A stretch of DNA of 64,000 nucleotides from Clostridium sp. UBA4548 (GCF_002387895.1 NZ_DGLI01000003.1:1-64000); one strand, 5' to 3'. Shown: positions 25,202 through 34,166, counted from the first letter of the stretch. A program made the numbers and translations. Notes: generated from the letters alone by a model not told the origin.

Positions 25202-25333
25202 TTATTCTTTTAAAACTTCATCTTTCTCTTTTGTTCCTTTTTTACACTTCCCCTGTGATGTAAAAAAAGCAATTATTGCAATAATAAAAATTGCAGCCAA
25301 TGTAATTAAACATTTATATGTTATATGCCCCAT
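25202..25333 (-). CDS. Small single-helix membrane peptide (43 residues)
   Basis: The frame encodes MGHITYKCLITLAA, a continuous hydrophobic helix to residue 24, then a Lys/Glu-rich charged tail. A weak AGGCGG box lies about 11 bases before the ATG. It ends just before a hairpin and 76 bp before the 296-residue membrane protein gene. The function is unknown. Confidence 0.45.
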   Translation of the reverse strand: MGHITYKCLITLAAIFIIAIIAFFTSQGKCKKGTKEKDEVLKE

Positions 25334-25863
25334 TATAACTCAACCGCCTAACCCATAAGTATGTTTTGAATATTTGTAAAATTCATGCGTTTACTTATTT
25401 ATATAATTATTATACGTAAGAAAAACAGCTTTTGCAACATTATTATTTATCCTTTTATTGCACAGTTTCCTATTAATTCCATTACACTGTTGATTTATAT
25501 CTTCCATATGCTAATTTTGCTGCGTTTTTATTTATTTGTACAAAAAGTAACCATTGTTAACTTTGTTAACGTTTCTGGTTTTATTTGCCGTTCTATTGAA
25601 TTTCTAAACTTTCAATTTGAACGTTTGCTAAAGATAACAACCTTACAGCTTCAGATACTTCATCACTTTCTTACTTATGAACTTTTTTAAAATTAAATCC
25701 CCTGAAAGTTATTTTATTTACCTTCAGGGGACTTTTACTTTATAGGGAATTAACCTGAGAACTTTATTACTACATTAATCCTTTAGGTTTTAGTAGATAT
25801 TTCACTAAGCTTAATCTTTAAACTCTCTAGTATCCATGAGTTTAATATGAAATTAAGCGTTAA
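25334..25863. other. 530-bp gap with possible decayed coding sequence
   Basis: Apart from the hairpin at 25699-25730, minus-strand fragments look coding but are broken: a stretch reading SDEVSEAVRLLSLANVQIE (ending near 25600) and a 38-residue frame at 25391-25507 beginning MEDINQQCNG. Neither has a ribosome binding site. The plus-strand frame at 25385-25690 has no ribosome binding site and skewed composition, and I do not accept it as a gene. Confidence 0.35.
25699..25730 (-). terminator. Terminator after the anti-sigma factor gene
   Basis: CCCCTGAA and TTCAGGGG form an 8-bp GC-rich stem with a 16-base loop. It lies about 130 bp after the anti-sigma stop; the minus strand continues in ATTTAATTTT. 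Confidence 0.55.
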
Positions 25864-26835
25864 CTACTCTGTAATATTTTTTGTATCTACTTGTTCTTTA
25901 TAGTTATTCATATCTTCATCATATATAGCCTTTGTTATTTTTAGCTGACTTCCTTCTCTTACTACTGATTTAATTCTTTCATTATTTTCTTGAACTTTAT
26001 AAAGTGCGAATTCATCTCCAGTTTTTACATTAATTAATTGAGCTTCTACTCCGTTTATTAAAGTTCCATAACCTAATCCATTAACAACTATTAAACTTTC
26101 ATCATCATACCAGTTTATTGATAATGGAGAACTTTGTTTTTCATTATCTTTAATAGTATATTTGTACATTGTATTATTTTGTTTATCTTTAATGTAAATT
26201 GTTCCTATACCCTCTTCTTGATTATTAGTCCCTTTACCTTCTAAAGTTGCTTCTAAGTTTTTAGCTGTCTTCCATCCAGAATTAGACCCTAGTTTTGTAT
26301 CTATTGATACCTTTGTCATATCATAATTGTCTACACTTTCTTTAGTTGCACTTTTTGCACCGTCAGCAACTCCTGCTACATTATCACTGGTTTTATTTTG
26401 AACCTCTTCACTTTTATTAACATTTTCCTTTGTGCTATCTGCTGACTGTTTTGCCTCCATTAAGGATGCATTTTTATCCCCACTGGTTCCAAAATATTTT
26501 GTAGCCATAGGTGTTAAAAATCCTAGTAAGAAAAATGCTGCTGCAATTGCAATCCCTTTTCCATAGTTATTTTTTCTCTTCATAATTTTAATTCCTCCTT
26601 TGATATACTTGTCTTTGTCAATTGAAGTCATAATTTTATTTTTAGAACTATTAAAGCTCATATTTTCTAAGTTAAATTCCTCATTAAAAGCTTTATCTAT
26701 TAGAATTTCTTCCTCATAATAGGTCTTACAGTTTTCACACTCTAAAAGGTGCTGCTTTATTTCGTAATCCAAATCTTCTGATAAGGTCCCATCTATATAT
26801 TCAATAATTTTGCTTTTACATTCATTGCACTTCAT
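25864..26835 (-). CDS. Zinc-finger anti-sigma factor
   Basis: About 323 residues. The N-terminus has the zinc-binding anti-sigma motif (CNEC near residue 4 and HLLECENC near residue 30), then a membrane helix (IAIAAAFFLLGFLTPMATKYF region, about residue 95) and a Ser/Lys/Asn-rich extracytoplasmic domain of about 200 residues. It lies directly after the ECF sigma factor gene and would hold that sigma factor inactive at the membrane until a signal arrives. The start is the ATG at 26835 or the GTG just before it. The external domain has no family I know. Confidence 0.85.
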   Translation of the reverse strand: MKCNECKSKIIEYIDGTLSEDLDYEIKQHLLECENCKTYYEEEILIDKAFNEEFNLENMSFNSSKNKIMTSIDKDKYIKGGIKIMKRKNNYGKGIAIAAAFFLLGFLTPMATKYFGTSGDKNASLMEAKQSADSTKENVNKSEEVQNKTSDNVAGVADGAKSATKESVDNYDMTKVSIDTKLGSNSGWKTAKNLEATLEGKGTNNQEEGIGTIYIKDKQNNTMYKYTIKDNEKQSSPLSINWYDDESLIVVNGLGYGTLINGVEAQLINVKTGDEFALYKVQENNERIKSVVREGSQLKITKAIYDEDMNNYKEQVDTKNITE

Positions 26836-26852
26836 CACTTTTACTCACCTCT

Positions 26853-27410
26853 TTACTTTTTAGCAAAGTCTTTATAATTTTCTCTTATTTTATAATATCT
26901 TCTTTTGGCAGTAGACTCTGTAAGTCCTAAAATTTCTGCTATGTCCGTAAAAGTTAAGTTTTCGGAGTACCTTAATATTAGTATTTGTTTATCAGTATCT
27001 TCTAAAGTCTTTATATATTCTTTAATGTTATTCTTAACTTCCTTGTATTCTGCTATTTCCTCTGGGGACATATCCTGTGAAGAAATATCATAGGCTTCAT
27101 CTATGTTCCCTTCATAAACCTTTTTATACTTTCTTATATAATCAATGGTTTTATTTTTAGAAATTTGCAATATCCAATTGGAAAAACTATGTCTTTTGTC
27201 ATACATTTCTAATTTATTATAAATTGTTATAAAAACCTCTTGAGTTATATCTTCTGCAGCTTCTCTTTGTTTTATCATATTGTATATGAATTTTAAAACC
27301 ATTAATTCATATTTATTAACTATTTTATTGAAACTTTCTATATTTCCTTGTAATACACCATTTACAAGCTTAATATCTTCAAGTAATATCTCACTTTTTA
27401 TACCCGCCAT
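26853..27410 (-). CDS. ECF RNA polymerase sigma factor
   Basis: A 185-residue extracytoplasmic-function sigma factor. Region 2 contains the DITQEVFITIYN motif and the KTIDYIRKYK segment; region 4 contains ILRYSENLTFTDIAEILGLTESTAKRR, quoted here in part as LTFTDIAEILGLTEST. It is followed after 14 bp by its anti-sigma factor. The target genes are not evident from the window; repeats upstream may mark autoregulation. Confidence 0.93.
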   Translation of the reverse strand: MAGIKSEILLEDIKLVNGVLQGNIESFNKIVNKYELMVLKFIYNMIKQREAAEDITQEVFITIYNKLEMYDKRHSFSNWILQISKNKTIDYIRKYKKVYEGNIDEAYDISSQDMSPEEIAEYKEVKNNIKEYIKTLEDTDKQILILRYSENLTFTDIAEILGLTESTAKRRYYKIRENYKDFAKK

Positions 27411-27445
27411 TGTCTGTACCCCTCTTTATATAGTTAATACGAAAT

Positions 27446-27484
27446 AAGTTTCATAAAAGTTCATAATACTATAAAAACTTTCAT
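27446..27484 (-). promoter_or_regulatory. Three ATGAA-type repeats upstream of the sigma factor gene
   Basis: On the minus strand the elements ATGAAAGTT (27476-27484), ATGAACTT (27457-27464) and ATGAAACTT (27446-27454) precede the gene. TGAAAC followed after 17 bases by TATAAA gives a possible ECF-type or hybrid promoter. Confidence 0.3.
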
Positions 27485-27496
27485 ATTTTCAGTTTT

Positions 27497-28063
27497 CTAT
27501 AATTTATGAAATTTCATATTTCTAAATTCTTTTACAAGCTTATTTATATATTCCTTTACTTCTACCTCTGTATGTGCTTTACTTCTCACACAATTATGTG
27601 CTTCATTTTCACATAAGAAACATTTTCTTCTTGGTACTTCAACTTGTTCTCTGCTTATTCCAATTCCCTTCTCATCATATACGTCTATATCTACTAACCT
27701 TCCTAAGGAATGGTTTTCTTCTATTTTAACTGTTTCTCTTTTTACTTCCTTTGAAGCTTTATCAATAGCTAATATGACAACTGGTCCCTCGTAGGTAATA
27801 TTGTACAGGCTATTTATTATAAATCCTTTAAATATTTTCTCTGCTTCAGCTTCCATTGCATTTACAATTTCCACAGCATCTTGGTTTATTTTATATAATC
27901 CTGGGTAGTTTGCCCTTATACATATAATAGTTCTTTTGTACTTATGGCTTAAATTAGTGATTAACTCTGCTCTTTCTTCCCTTGCTTCTAGTAACTTATT
28001 AAATATTTCCTCATCTTTGTAGTCTGCATAGTAATTTTTAAATTCATTATTATCACCTAGCAT
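27497..28063 (-). CDS. citX: CitX, apo-citrate-lyase phosphoribosyl-dephospho-CoA transferase
   Basis: About 188 residues. CitX attaches the 2'-(5''-triphosphoribosyl)-3'-dephospho-CoA prosthetic group to the acyl carrier subunit CitD. The conserved SLGRLVDIDVYD segment and the C-terminal RRKCFLCENEAHNCVRSKAH motif identify it. I prefer the ATG at 28063 (AGAGG 10 bases upstream) to a GTG at 28069. It follows citC by about 20 bp. citG, which makes the prosthetic group precursor, is not in this window. Confidence 0.9.
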   Translation of the reverse strand: MLGDNNEFKNYYADYKDEEIFNKLLEAREERAELITNLSHKYKRTIICIRANYPGLYKINQDAVEIVNAMEAEAEKIFKGFIINSLYNITYEGPVVILAIDKASKEVKRETVKIEENHSLGRLVDIDVYDEKGIGISREQVEVPRRKCFLCENEAHNCVRSKAHTEVEVKEYINKLVKEFRNMKFHKL

Positions 28064-28084
28064 ATTCACTTTTCCTCTAACTTG

Positions 28085-29128
28085 TTAATGTGGAGAATCT
28101 ACAGCTTTAATCTTCTCCATAACAACTTTTCCTTCCTCACTTAGTAAAAAATCATAAGTAACCTTTGGAACTATTTTTCTTATCTCTTCTAAACTATCTT
28201 CTTTAATCAGCTGTCTTACCCTTGAAGCACTTATTGGAAGACCTTTTTCTTCTTTCCTGTAAACTTCTATAACTTCTATGCCATACCTAGGAAGCACTTG
28301 CTTCAAGGCCTTATTGTAAGCACTAGTAACTTCACAATAGGGTTCATTTCCAACAAATCTTTTGTTTATACTGAATTTCTTACCAAAGTATTTGCCAAAA
28401 ATAGTAGCATCTAAAGAAGTATACCCTTCTAAAATGTCATCTTTCCTTCTTAAAAAGTAGGATGGAAAGGTAGCTGAGGAAATTATATATTCTCCTCCCT
28501 CAATAACCTTTACATTGTGGAGGTGACTTGTGCCCTCTTTAACTAGTTTAAATCTTACTTCAAAAGGAAATAGAGATTTATTTTCTTCCACTACAAAGAC
28601 TAAAAGTTCTTCACATTTTTTTGCTGCCTCTTCAATTAAATAAAGATGCCCTAAGGTCAATGGGTTACAATTTACCACCATAGCAGCCCTTTGTTTTCCA
28701 TGAAGAATATCATACTTTTTCCCCAGTTTATTTAAATAACTTTCTATGTTATACACACCATTTTCAAGGAGTACTACTTTATTAACACTAGCTACTTCCT
28801 TATATCCAACCCCTTGAAAGATTTCAAGATTTTCAGGCTTTGTAAATATAAAATTATGATACATTCCTTCTGCAAATAATTTATCATTCAGTGCATTAAT
28901 TAGAGTAGCCGTAACTCCTTCTCCTCTTAACTCTTCACTGATTGCAAAACATTTAAAAACTGATTTCGCCTTAGAACAGGTAGCTTTAATTTCCTCACCC
29001 TGTGTTATTACCACAGTATAATCTACATCACTATCTAAGTCTAAATTAAAGCCTTTTAAAAAGCTTCTAACTTCTTCCACACTTCTTTCATTCCTTAAGT
29101 TAACTTTTTCTACATTTAAGTTGTACAT
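28085..29128 (-). CDS. citC: CitC, [citrate (pro-3S)-lyase] ligase
   Basis: A 347-residue ligase that acetylates the thiol of the CitD prosthetic group with acetate and ATP and so activates the lyase. The N-terminal third resembles a GNAT domain (SEELRGEGVTATLINALND), and the C-terminal part is a nucleotidyltransferase domain with the motif NPLTLGH. The length fits. The gene pair citC-citX lies about 550 bp after citF with a strong terminator between, so it is a separate transcript. Confidence 0.92.
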   Translation of the reverse strand: MYNLNVEKVNLRNERSVEEVRSFLKGFNLDLDSDVDYTVVITQGEEIKATCSKAKSVFKCFAISEELRGEGVTATLINALNDKLFAEGMYHNFIFTKPENLEIFQGVGYKEVASVNKVVLLENGVYNIESYLNKLGKKYDILHGKQRAAMVVNCNPLTLGHLYLIEEAAKKCEELLVFVVEENKSLFPFEVRFKLVKEGTSHLHNVKVIEGGEYIISSATFPSYFLRRKDDILEGYTSLDATIFGKYFGKKFSINKRFVGNEPYCEVTSAYNKALKQVLPRYGIEVIEVYRKEEKGLPISASRVRQLIKEDSLEEIRKIVPKVTYDFLLSEEGKVVMEKIKAVDSPH

Positions 29129-29675
29129 ACACTAACTCTCCTAACTTTTGTATGGGTACCCTCTCAATAACTCCATTAAGTAGATTGGCACCCTTAGAAC
29201 TTTTATTTGTTTTTAAATTCTCTAATTAAAAGTTCACTACTACATAATATAGGTAATGATTAGTAATATTATAACACAGGAAGGTAATCTTAACCATTAA
29301 TCATAGTTATATATTGATTACTTATAAAATTAAAATTGCCTTTTTACTGCAGAGTAGCGGTAACTTCAACCTTGTGAAAATATCCACTGTTCCTTGATTA
29401 TATTTTTTATATTTACTCTAACAAAATCTACATAAAGTTTTATAATAGTTGTTAGAGTTATAAAATAAATCTAACTTTTCAAAGTCAATGCAAAAAAACA
29501 TAAGAGGGAAGAAATCAGCTATGAAAGAAATTTTTATTCAAAATTCCCATCAAGGTTCATTCTTCCCTCTTATTATTTACATTATTAGCAACTTCATTTG
29601 TTAGAGCCTTTGGAGGGTAGTTTAACTTTCCCATAAAGACTTTAAAACCATTGTCATTATGAATTTAATTGAAGT
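29129..29675. other. 547-bp gap between citF and citC
   Basis: The gap holds the citF terminator (29492-29573) and, towards 29129-29300, the AT-rich upstream region of citC. No gene recognised. Confidence 0.5.
29492..29573 (-). terminator. Terminator of the citramalate lyase genes
   Basis: ATAAGAGGGAAGAA (29500-29513) and TTCTTCCCTCTTAT (29560-29573) form a 14-bp perfect stem with a 46-base loop; the minus strand continues GTTTTTTTG. Strong. Confidence 0.8.
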
Positions 29676-31214
29676 TTATAATGGTTTTTTAATTACGTCT
29701 ATTACTGTTCCATCTCTATATTCTACAACTGCTACAACTTCTTCTGATAGGTCTATAGCTTTTGGAGTTCCTGTGATTTTTTCTGCTACTTCCTTAAGCT
29801 CCTCAATAGTCATCACTGGAAGGTTTGTAGTTTTTAACTTCTCAATTAAATCCTGTCTTCTTGGATTTACAGCTATTCCTCTTTCAGTAACAATTACATC
29901 TATGCTCTCACCTGGAGTAGTTACTGTAGTAACCTTATCTTTTATAATTGGAAGTCTTGCTTTGGTAAGCTTAGTTACTATGATGCTAAGCTTAGCTCCC
30001 GCAGCAGTGTCACTATGTCCACCAGAACCTCCCATTATAGTTCCGTCAGAAGCCGTAGTTACGTTTACATTAAAGTTTGTATCTATTTCTGTAGCTCCTA
30101 GAATTACTATATCAAGGTTATTAACTAGAGCTCCCTTATTATGTGGATTTCCATACATGGAAGCTGACATTCTCATATGTTTATGAGAAGATGCATAGGA
30201 TTCAACTGCTTTTAAATCGAAGCACTGTACATCAAATAGGTTTCTAAATAAACCTTCTCTGAACATATCTACTAAGTAACCAGTGATTCCACCTGAAGCA
30301 AAGCTTCCTACTATGCCTTGTTTTTTCATTATTTCTCTAAGCTCTGCTGCCACAGCTAAAGATATTCCACCTGCTCCTGTTTGGAAGGACATGTCTTCTT
30401 TAACAAGCCCAGAAGCCATCATTACATCTGTAGCCATTTTTGCTATTTTAAGACCAATTGGGTCTTTAGTTATTTGAGTTGTTCCTGATACTATTCCTTT
30501 TGGATCTCCAATAGATTCAACCTTAACTATGTAATCAACGTAAGTTTGATTTATTTCTATTGGACAATTTGGATATGGAACTAAATTATCAGTTATTGCA
30601 ACCACTGTATCTGCATACTCTGCATCTGGTACTGCATAGCCTAAAGCTCCACAAGCTGATTTTCCAAAAAGACCACTAACATTACCATATTCATCACAGG
30701 TTGGTGATGCAATAAAGGCTACATCAATATGTAGGTCTCCACTTTCTATGGCTCTAGCTCTTCCACCATGAGTGTGCATTATTGCTGGGTATTTCAATCT
30801 TCCCATAGACACAGCTTTTGCTACAGGACCTGACATATAGTTTGCAACTATTTTTGTAACTACCCCATTTTCTATGTGCTGAACTAGTGGTGAATGAATA
30901 GGGAATATAGAACTAGCTGCAATAGTTATATCTTTTATTCCTCTTTTCGCAATAGCGTCTACCACCATATTTAGAACATAATCTCCATTTCTTAAATGAT
31001 GGTGGAAAGAAATTGTTATTCCATCTTTAAGTTCTACCTTATCTAAAACTTCTTCAAGGGAATTGTATAGTTTCTGTTCTCCTGGAGTTACTGGTTTAAC
31101 CATGACAGCTTGTTTCGCCTTGCTTTCCATATTACTAAAGGCACCCTGAAAAGGGTTAACTTCTCCGTAACCTTCTATATATTCTGGAAGTTCTCTTCCT
31201 AATAGGTTTTTCAT
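29676..31214 (-). CDS. citF: Citrate/citramalate lyase alpha subunit (acyl-ACP transferase)
   Basis: A 512-residue CoA-transferase-like subunit that exchanges acetyl on the acyl carrier protein for citrate or citramalate. The conserved SFHHHLRNGDYVLN segment near residue 65 and the TASDGTIMGGSGGHSD segment near residue 380 are typical of CitF. With glutamate mutase, methylaspartase and a mesaconase-type hydratase just upstream, (S)-citramalate is the likely substrate, giving acetate and pyruvate. The sequence alone does not separate citrate from citramalate lyase. The gene lies 167 bp after citE, a wider gap than usual. Confidence 0.93.
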   Translation of the reverse strand: MKNLLGRELPEYIEGYGEVNPFQGAFSNMESKAKQAVMVKPVTPGEQKLYNSLEEVLDKVELKDGITISFHHHLRNGDYVLNMVVDAIAKRGIKDITIAASSIFPIHSPLVQHIENGVVTKIVANYMSGPVAKAVSMGRLKYPAIMHTHGGRARAIESGDLHIDVAFIASPTCDEYGNVSGLFGKSACGALGYAVPDAEYADTVVAITDNLVPYPNCPIEINQTYVDYIVKVESIGDPKGIVSGTTQITKDPIGLKIAKMATDVMMASGLVKEDMSFQTGAGGISLAVAAELREIMKKQGIVGSFASGGITGYLVDMFREGLFRNLFDVQCFDLKAVESYASSHKHMRMSASMYGNPHNKGALVNNLDIVILGATEIDTNFNVNVTTASDGTIMGGSGGHSDTAAGAKLSIIVTKLTKARLPIIKDKVTTVTTPGESIDVIVTERGIAVNPRRQDLIEKLKTTNLPVMTIEELKEVAEKITGTPKAIDLSEEVVAVVEYRDGTVIDVIKKPL

Positions 31215-31381
31215 AATCTCACCTCAAATTTGCATTTTTGCTATTTATAGTAGACATGTGCTCTTAAATTTAGTTATTAAATTTTACAGTTATAAAGCAA
31301 CTAAATCTAGCTATAACCTAAATTACATATCTGCCATAAAATTTCTTCATATCAATATTTTAAAGTTTATCTTCAATTGTG

Positions 31382-32254
31382 CTAAATTAACCCTAAAACT
31401 TTTGCAAGGTCAATAGTAGTTTTAGCTCTATTAATAATTGGAGCATCTACCATCTTTCCATCTAGAGAAAATACGCCTTTACCTTCTCTTTTAGCTTCTT
31501 CCATAGCTTCTAAAACTCTTTCTGCATGTCTTATTTCCTCTTTAGTTGGTGCATATACAGAATGAATTGTATCTATTTGTCTTGGATTTATAGAAGCTTT
31601 TCCTGTCATTCCAAGAGACTTAGCTTTTCTTGTATCCTTTTCTAAGCCTTCGAAATCATTGGTATCTGTAAATGGAGTATCAATAGCATCTACTTTCATC
31701 GCTTTACAAGCAACTGCTACCTTATTTCTAGCGTAGAAGATTTCCTCTCCTTCTTTAGTTCTCTTTATTCCTAAATCGGAAGTTAAGTCCTCTCCACCAA
31801 GTAGTATTCCTACAATTCTCTTAGAAGCTTTAATTATGTTATAAACATTTTCTACTCCATAAGCACTTTCTACTAGAGGAATAAGCTTTATACTTTCTTT
31901 TTCAAAGCCTTCTTCTTCTTCAATCTTATCTAGCATTGAATTAATCTCTATAAGCTCTTCTTCAGTAGCTTTTGGAATCATAAGAGCATCTGGTTTTACT
32001 CTTGCAATTACATCTATATCTTCACGAGCATATTCAGTAGTTAATGGATTAACTCTAACTACCACTTCTACATCACTATAATCTACATTTTTTATGGCTT
32101 CTCTAACTAATATTCTAGCACTATCCTTTTCTGTAAGGCTTACCGCATCTTCAAGGTCTAGAATTATAGAATCTGCTCCTAAAATTCCTGCATTTTGAAG
32201 CATTCCTGGATTGTTTCCTGGCATGAAAAGCATGGTTCTTCTTAATTTTTTCAT
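31382..32254 (-). CDS. citE: Citrate/citramalate lyase beta subunit
   Basis: This 290-residue TIM-barrel lyase subunit cleaves the acyl-carrier-bound citrate or citramalate. The start RRTMLFMPGNNPGML, the DLEDAVSLTEKD segment with its metal ligand, and VRVNPLTTEY match CitE. The length is normal. It follows citD by 11 bp. In this pathway context it would split citramalyl-ACP into acetyl-ACP and pyruvate. Confidence 0.94.
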   Translation of the reverse strand: MKKLRRTMLFMPGNNPGMLQNAGILGADSIILDLEDAVSLTEKDSARILVREAIKNVDYSDVEVVVRVNPLTTEYAREDIDVIARVKPDALMIPKATEEELIEINSMLDKIEEEEGFEKESIKLIPLVESAYGVENVYNIIKASKRIVGILLGGEDLTSDLGIKRTKEGEEIFYARNKVAVACKAMKVDAIDTPFTDTNDFEGLEKDTRKAKSLGMTGKASINPRQIDTIHSVYAPTKEEIRHAERVLEAMEEAKREGKGVFSLDGKMVDAPIINRAKTTIDLAKVLGLI

Positions 32255-32265
32255 TTTAAACCCTC

Positions 32266-32529
32266 CTACTGTGCTCTTTTAACAGCAGTTTCTACTCTTG
32301 CTTTAATTGTGTAGTCAAGAGCACCTTTATCTTGAGCCTTTATTACAGCATCTTTTACCCCTAGATTTTCTAGAGTTTCAAGGATTACTCTTTTTATTTC
32401 TTCGCCAAATTGTTTCATAACAATACTTTCAAGCTCAAGCTCTATTCCGCCCTCAGGATTAGGCATCATAACAATATATATATCATTAGATTCTACAGTT
32501 CCTGACTTTGAAATCTTATTGATTTCCAT
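32266..32529 (-). CDS. citD: Citrate/citramalate lyase acyl carrier protein (gamma subunit)
   Basis: An 87-residue carrier protein. Ser14 in GTVESND is the expected attachment site for the phosphoribosyl-dephospho-CoA group added by CitX. The C-terminal part fits CitD. It is the first gene of citD-citE-citF, and a series of short repeats (32554-32628) lies in the 175-bp space upstream. Confidence 0.93.
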   Translation of the reverse strand: MEINKISKSGTVESNDIYIVMMPNPEGGIELELESIVMKQFGEEIKRVILETLENLGVKDAVIKAQDKGALDYTIKARVETAVKRAQ

Positions 32530-32553
32530 ATTATCACCTCAGTAATTTCTATT

Positions 32554-32628
32554 GTTCCTTTGATTTTCAAAGGTTCCTCTGATTTTCAAAAGGTTCTTTA
32601 ATGCTCAAGGTTCTTTTGATCTTCAAAT
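32554..32628. repeat. Four degenerate tandem repeats of 17-20 bp upstream of citD
   Basis: On the plus strand the units begin GTTCCTTTGATTTTCAAAG (32554), GTTCCTCTGATTTTCAAAAG (32573), GTTCTTTAATGCTCAAG (32593) and GTTCTTTTGATCTTCAAAT (32610). In the minus-strand transcript the units form mini-hairpins of the type CTTTGA-aaa-TCAAAG. They lie between the hydratase beta gene and citD, 25-100 bases before citD. Confidence 0.7.
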
Positions 32629-32704
32629 ATTTCTTTCATATTCAATCACTCATTTGCTAAATAGCCATCTATTTAGTCGTAAAATATTCCTCTATTAAAA
32701 CATA

Positions 32705-33262
32705 TTATTTCCTACTTTGTAAGTAAGCTTCTTTTCCCATTTCGTAAAGGTTGTTTCCTTCACTATCTATAACTACTACTAATGGTAAGTCTTCAACTTG
32801 AAGTTTTCTAATTGCTTCTGCTCCTAAGTCTTCATAAGCAACCATTTCTGAAGCTTTAACACATTTACCAATTAGGGCTGCTGCTCCACCTATAGCTGCA
32901 AAGTAAACAGCAGTATTTTCCTTCATTGATTCAATTACTTGCTGTGATCTTAAGCCTTTTCCAACCATTCCCTTTAAGCCTTTTTCTAATAGTTGTGGAG
33001 TGTAGGCATCCATTCTATAGCTTGTAGTAGGTCCTGCTGAACCGAAGGTCATTCCTGGTTTTGTTGGAGTTGGTCCAACATAATAAATTATTGAGTCTTT
33101 CACATCTATTGGAAGGTCTTCGCCTTTTTCTAATAATTCCACTAATCTTTTATGAGCTGCATCTCTTGCAGTATAAATTGTACCAGTTAAAAGTACACTG
33201 TCTCCAGCTTTTAAGTCTTTAACTTTTTCTGCTGTAAGTGGTGTAGTTATTCTCTTTTCCAT
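32705..33262 (-). CDS. Class I fumarate hydratase / mesaconase, beta subunit
   Basis: A 185-residue C-terminal-type subunit of the two-subunit class I iron-sulfur hydratases (fumarase / L-tartrate dehydratase family). GDSVLLTGTIYTARDAAHKR near the N-terminus (quoted in part) and GPTPTKPGMTFGSAGPTTSYRM are typical. Class I fumarases can hydrate mesaconate to (S)-citramalate, and the position between the mal and citDEF genes makes that the likely main reaction. It follows the alpha subunit by 38 bp. Confidence 0.93.
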   Translation of the reverse strand: MEKRITTPLTAEKVKDLKAGDSVLLTGTIYTARDAAHKRLVELLEKGEDLPIDVKDSIIYYVGPTPTKPGMTFGSAGPTTSYRMDAYTPQLLEKGLKGMVGKGLRSQQVIESMKENTAVYFAAIGGAAALIGKCVKASEMVAYEDLGAEAIRKLQVEDLPLVVVIDSEGNNLYEMGKEAYLQSRK

Positions 33263-33300
33263 AAGTTGTTGTCCCCCTTATCTAATATTGAGCCATTATA

Positions 33301-34143
33301 TTAAAGTTCAGCTTCTGCATGTCTTGTAGCATGGCAATTTATATTTACTGCTACTGGAAGTCCTGCAATATGAGTTGGATAAGTTTCAATATTAACCGCA
33401 AGTGCTGTAGTTCTTCCTCCAAAACCTTGTGGTCCTATTCCTAAATTGTTTATTTCTTTCAATAATTCTTCTTCAAGATTCGCATAGTAAGGATTTGAGT
33501 TTCTTTCTTCTACTGGTCTTATTAAGGACTTTTTAGCAAGAGTTGCTGCCTTGTCAAAGGTTCCCCCTATTCCTACTCCAACAATGATTGGTGGGCATGG
33601 ATTAGGACCTGCTTCCTTAACAGCCTTTAACACAAACTCCTTAACTCCTTTAAGTCCATCTGATGGCTTAAGCATCTTTAACTGGCTCATATTTTCAGAA
33701 CCAAAGCCTTTTGGTGCTACAGTTATTTTCACCTTGTCTCCTGGAACTATATTGTAATAAATCATTCCTGGAGTATTGTCTTTTGTATTTACTCTATCTA
33801 ATGGATCTTTAACTACTGATTTTCTTAAAAATCCTTCGTTGTATCCTCTTCTTATTCCTTCATTTACAGCTTCTTCAAGATTTCCACCTGCAAAATGAAC
33901 ATCTTGACCTATTTCTAAAAATACACAAGTTACTCCTGTATCTTGGCACATTGGCATATCTTCATTTCTTGCAATGTTTGCATTTTCTATTATTTGATCT
34001 AGTATCCCCTTTGCAATATCCCAATCTTCTTTTTCTCTAGCTTGTATTAATCTGTTTTTTATGTCATCACCTAAGTAGTAGTTTGCATCTATGCAAAGTT
34101 GTCTAACAACTTCAGTTACTTTTTCAACATTAATTTCTCTCAT
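33301..34143 (-). CDS. Class I fumarate hydratase / mesaconase, alpha subunit (4Fe-4S)
   Basis: A 280-residue alpha subunit carrying the 4Fe-4S cluster. Candidate ligand cysteines lie in MPMCQDTGV, in GPNPCPPIIVG and in NINCHATRHAEAEL. With the beta subunit it forms an oxygen-sensitive heteromeric hydratase. Pathway position suggests mesaconate hydration, but fumarate/malate activity is expected as well. Its own promoter region carries three 18-bp repeats and an intrinsic terminator separates it from mal. Confidence 0.94.
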   Translation of the reverse strand: MREINVEKVTEVVRQLCIDANYYLGDDIKNRLIQAREKEDWDIAKGILDQIIENANIARNEDMPMCQDTGVTCVFLEIGQDVHFAGGNLEEAVNEGIRRGYNEGFLRKSVVKDPLDRVNTKDNTPGMIYYNIVPGDKVKITVAPKGFGSENMSQLKMLKPSDGLKGVKEFVLKAVKEAGPNPCPPIIVGVGIGGTFDKAATLAKKSLIRPVEERNSNPYYANLEEELLKEINNLGIGPQGFGGRTTALAVNIETYPTHIAGLPVAVNINCHATRHAEAEL

Positions 34144-34166
34144 CTTGGTTCCTCCTTAAAAGTTTT

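Noticed and set aside
25385..25690. Plus-strand open frame of 101 codons
   Set aside because: No ribosome binding site, extreme Ile/Phe/Leu composition, and the opposite strand holds more protein-like fragments. Probably chance in AT-rich DNA.
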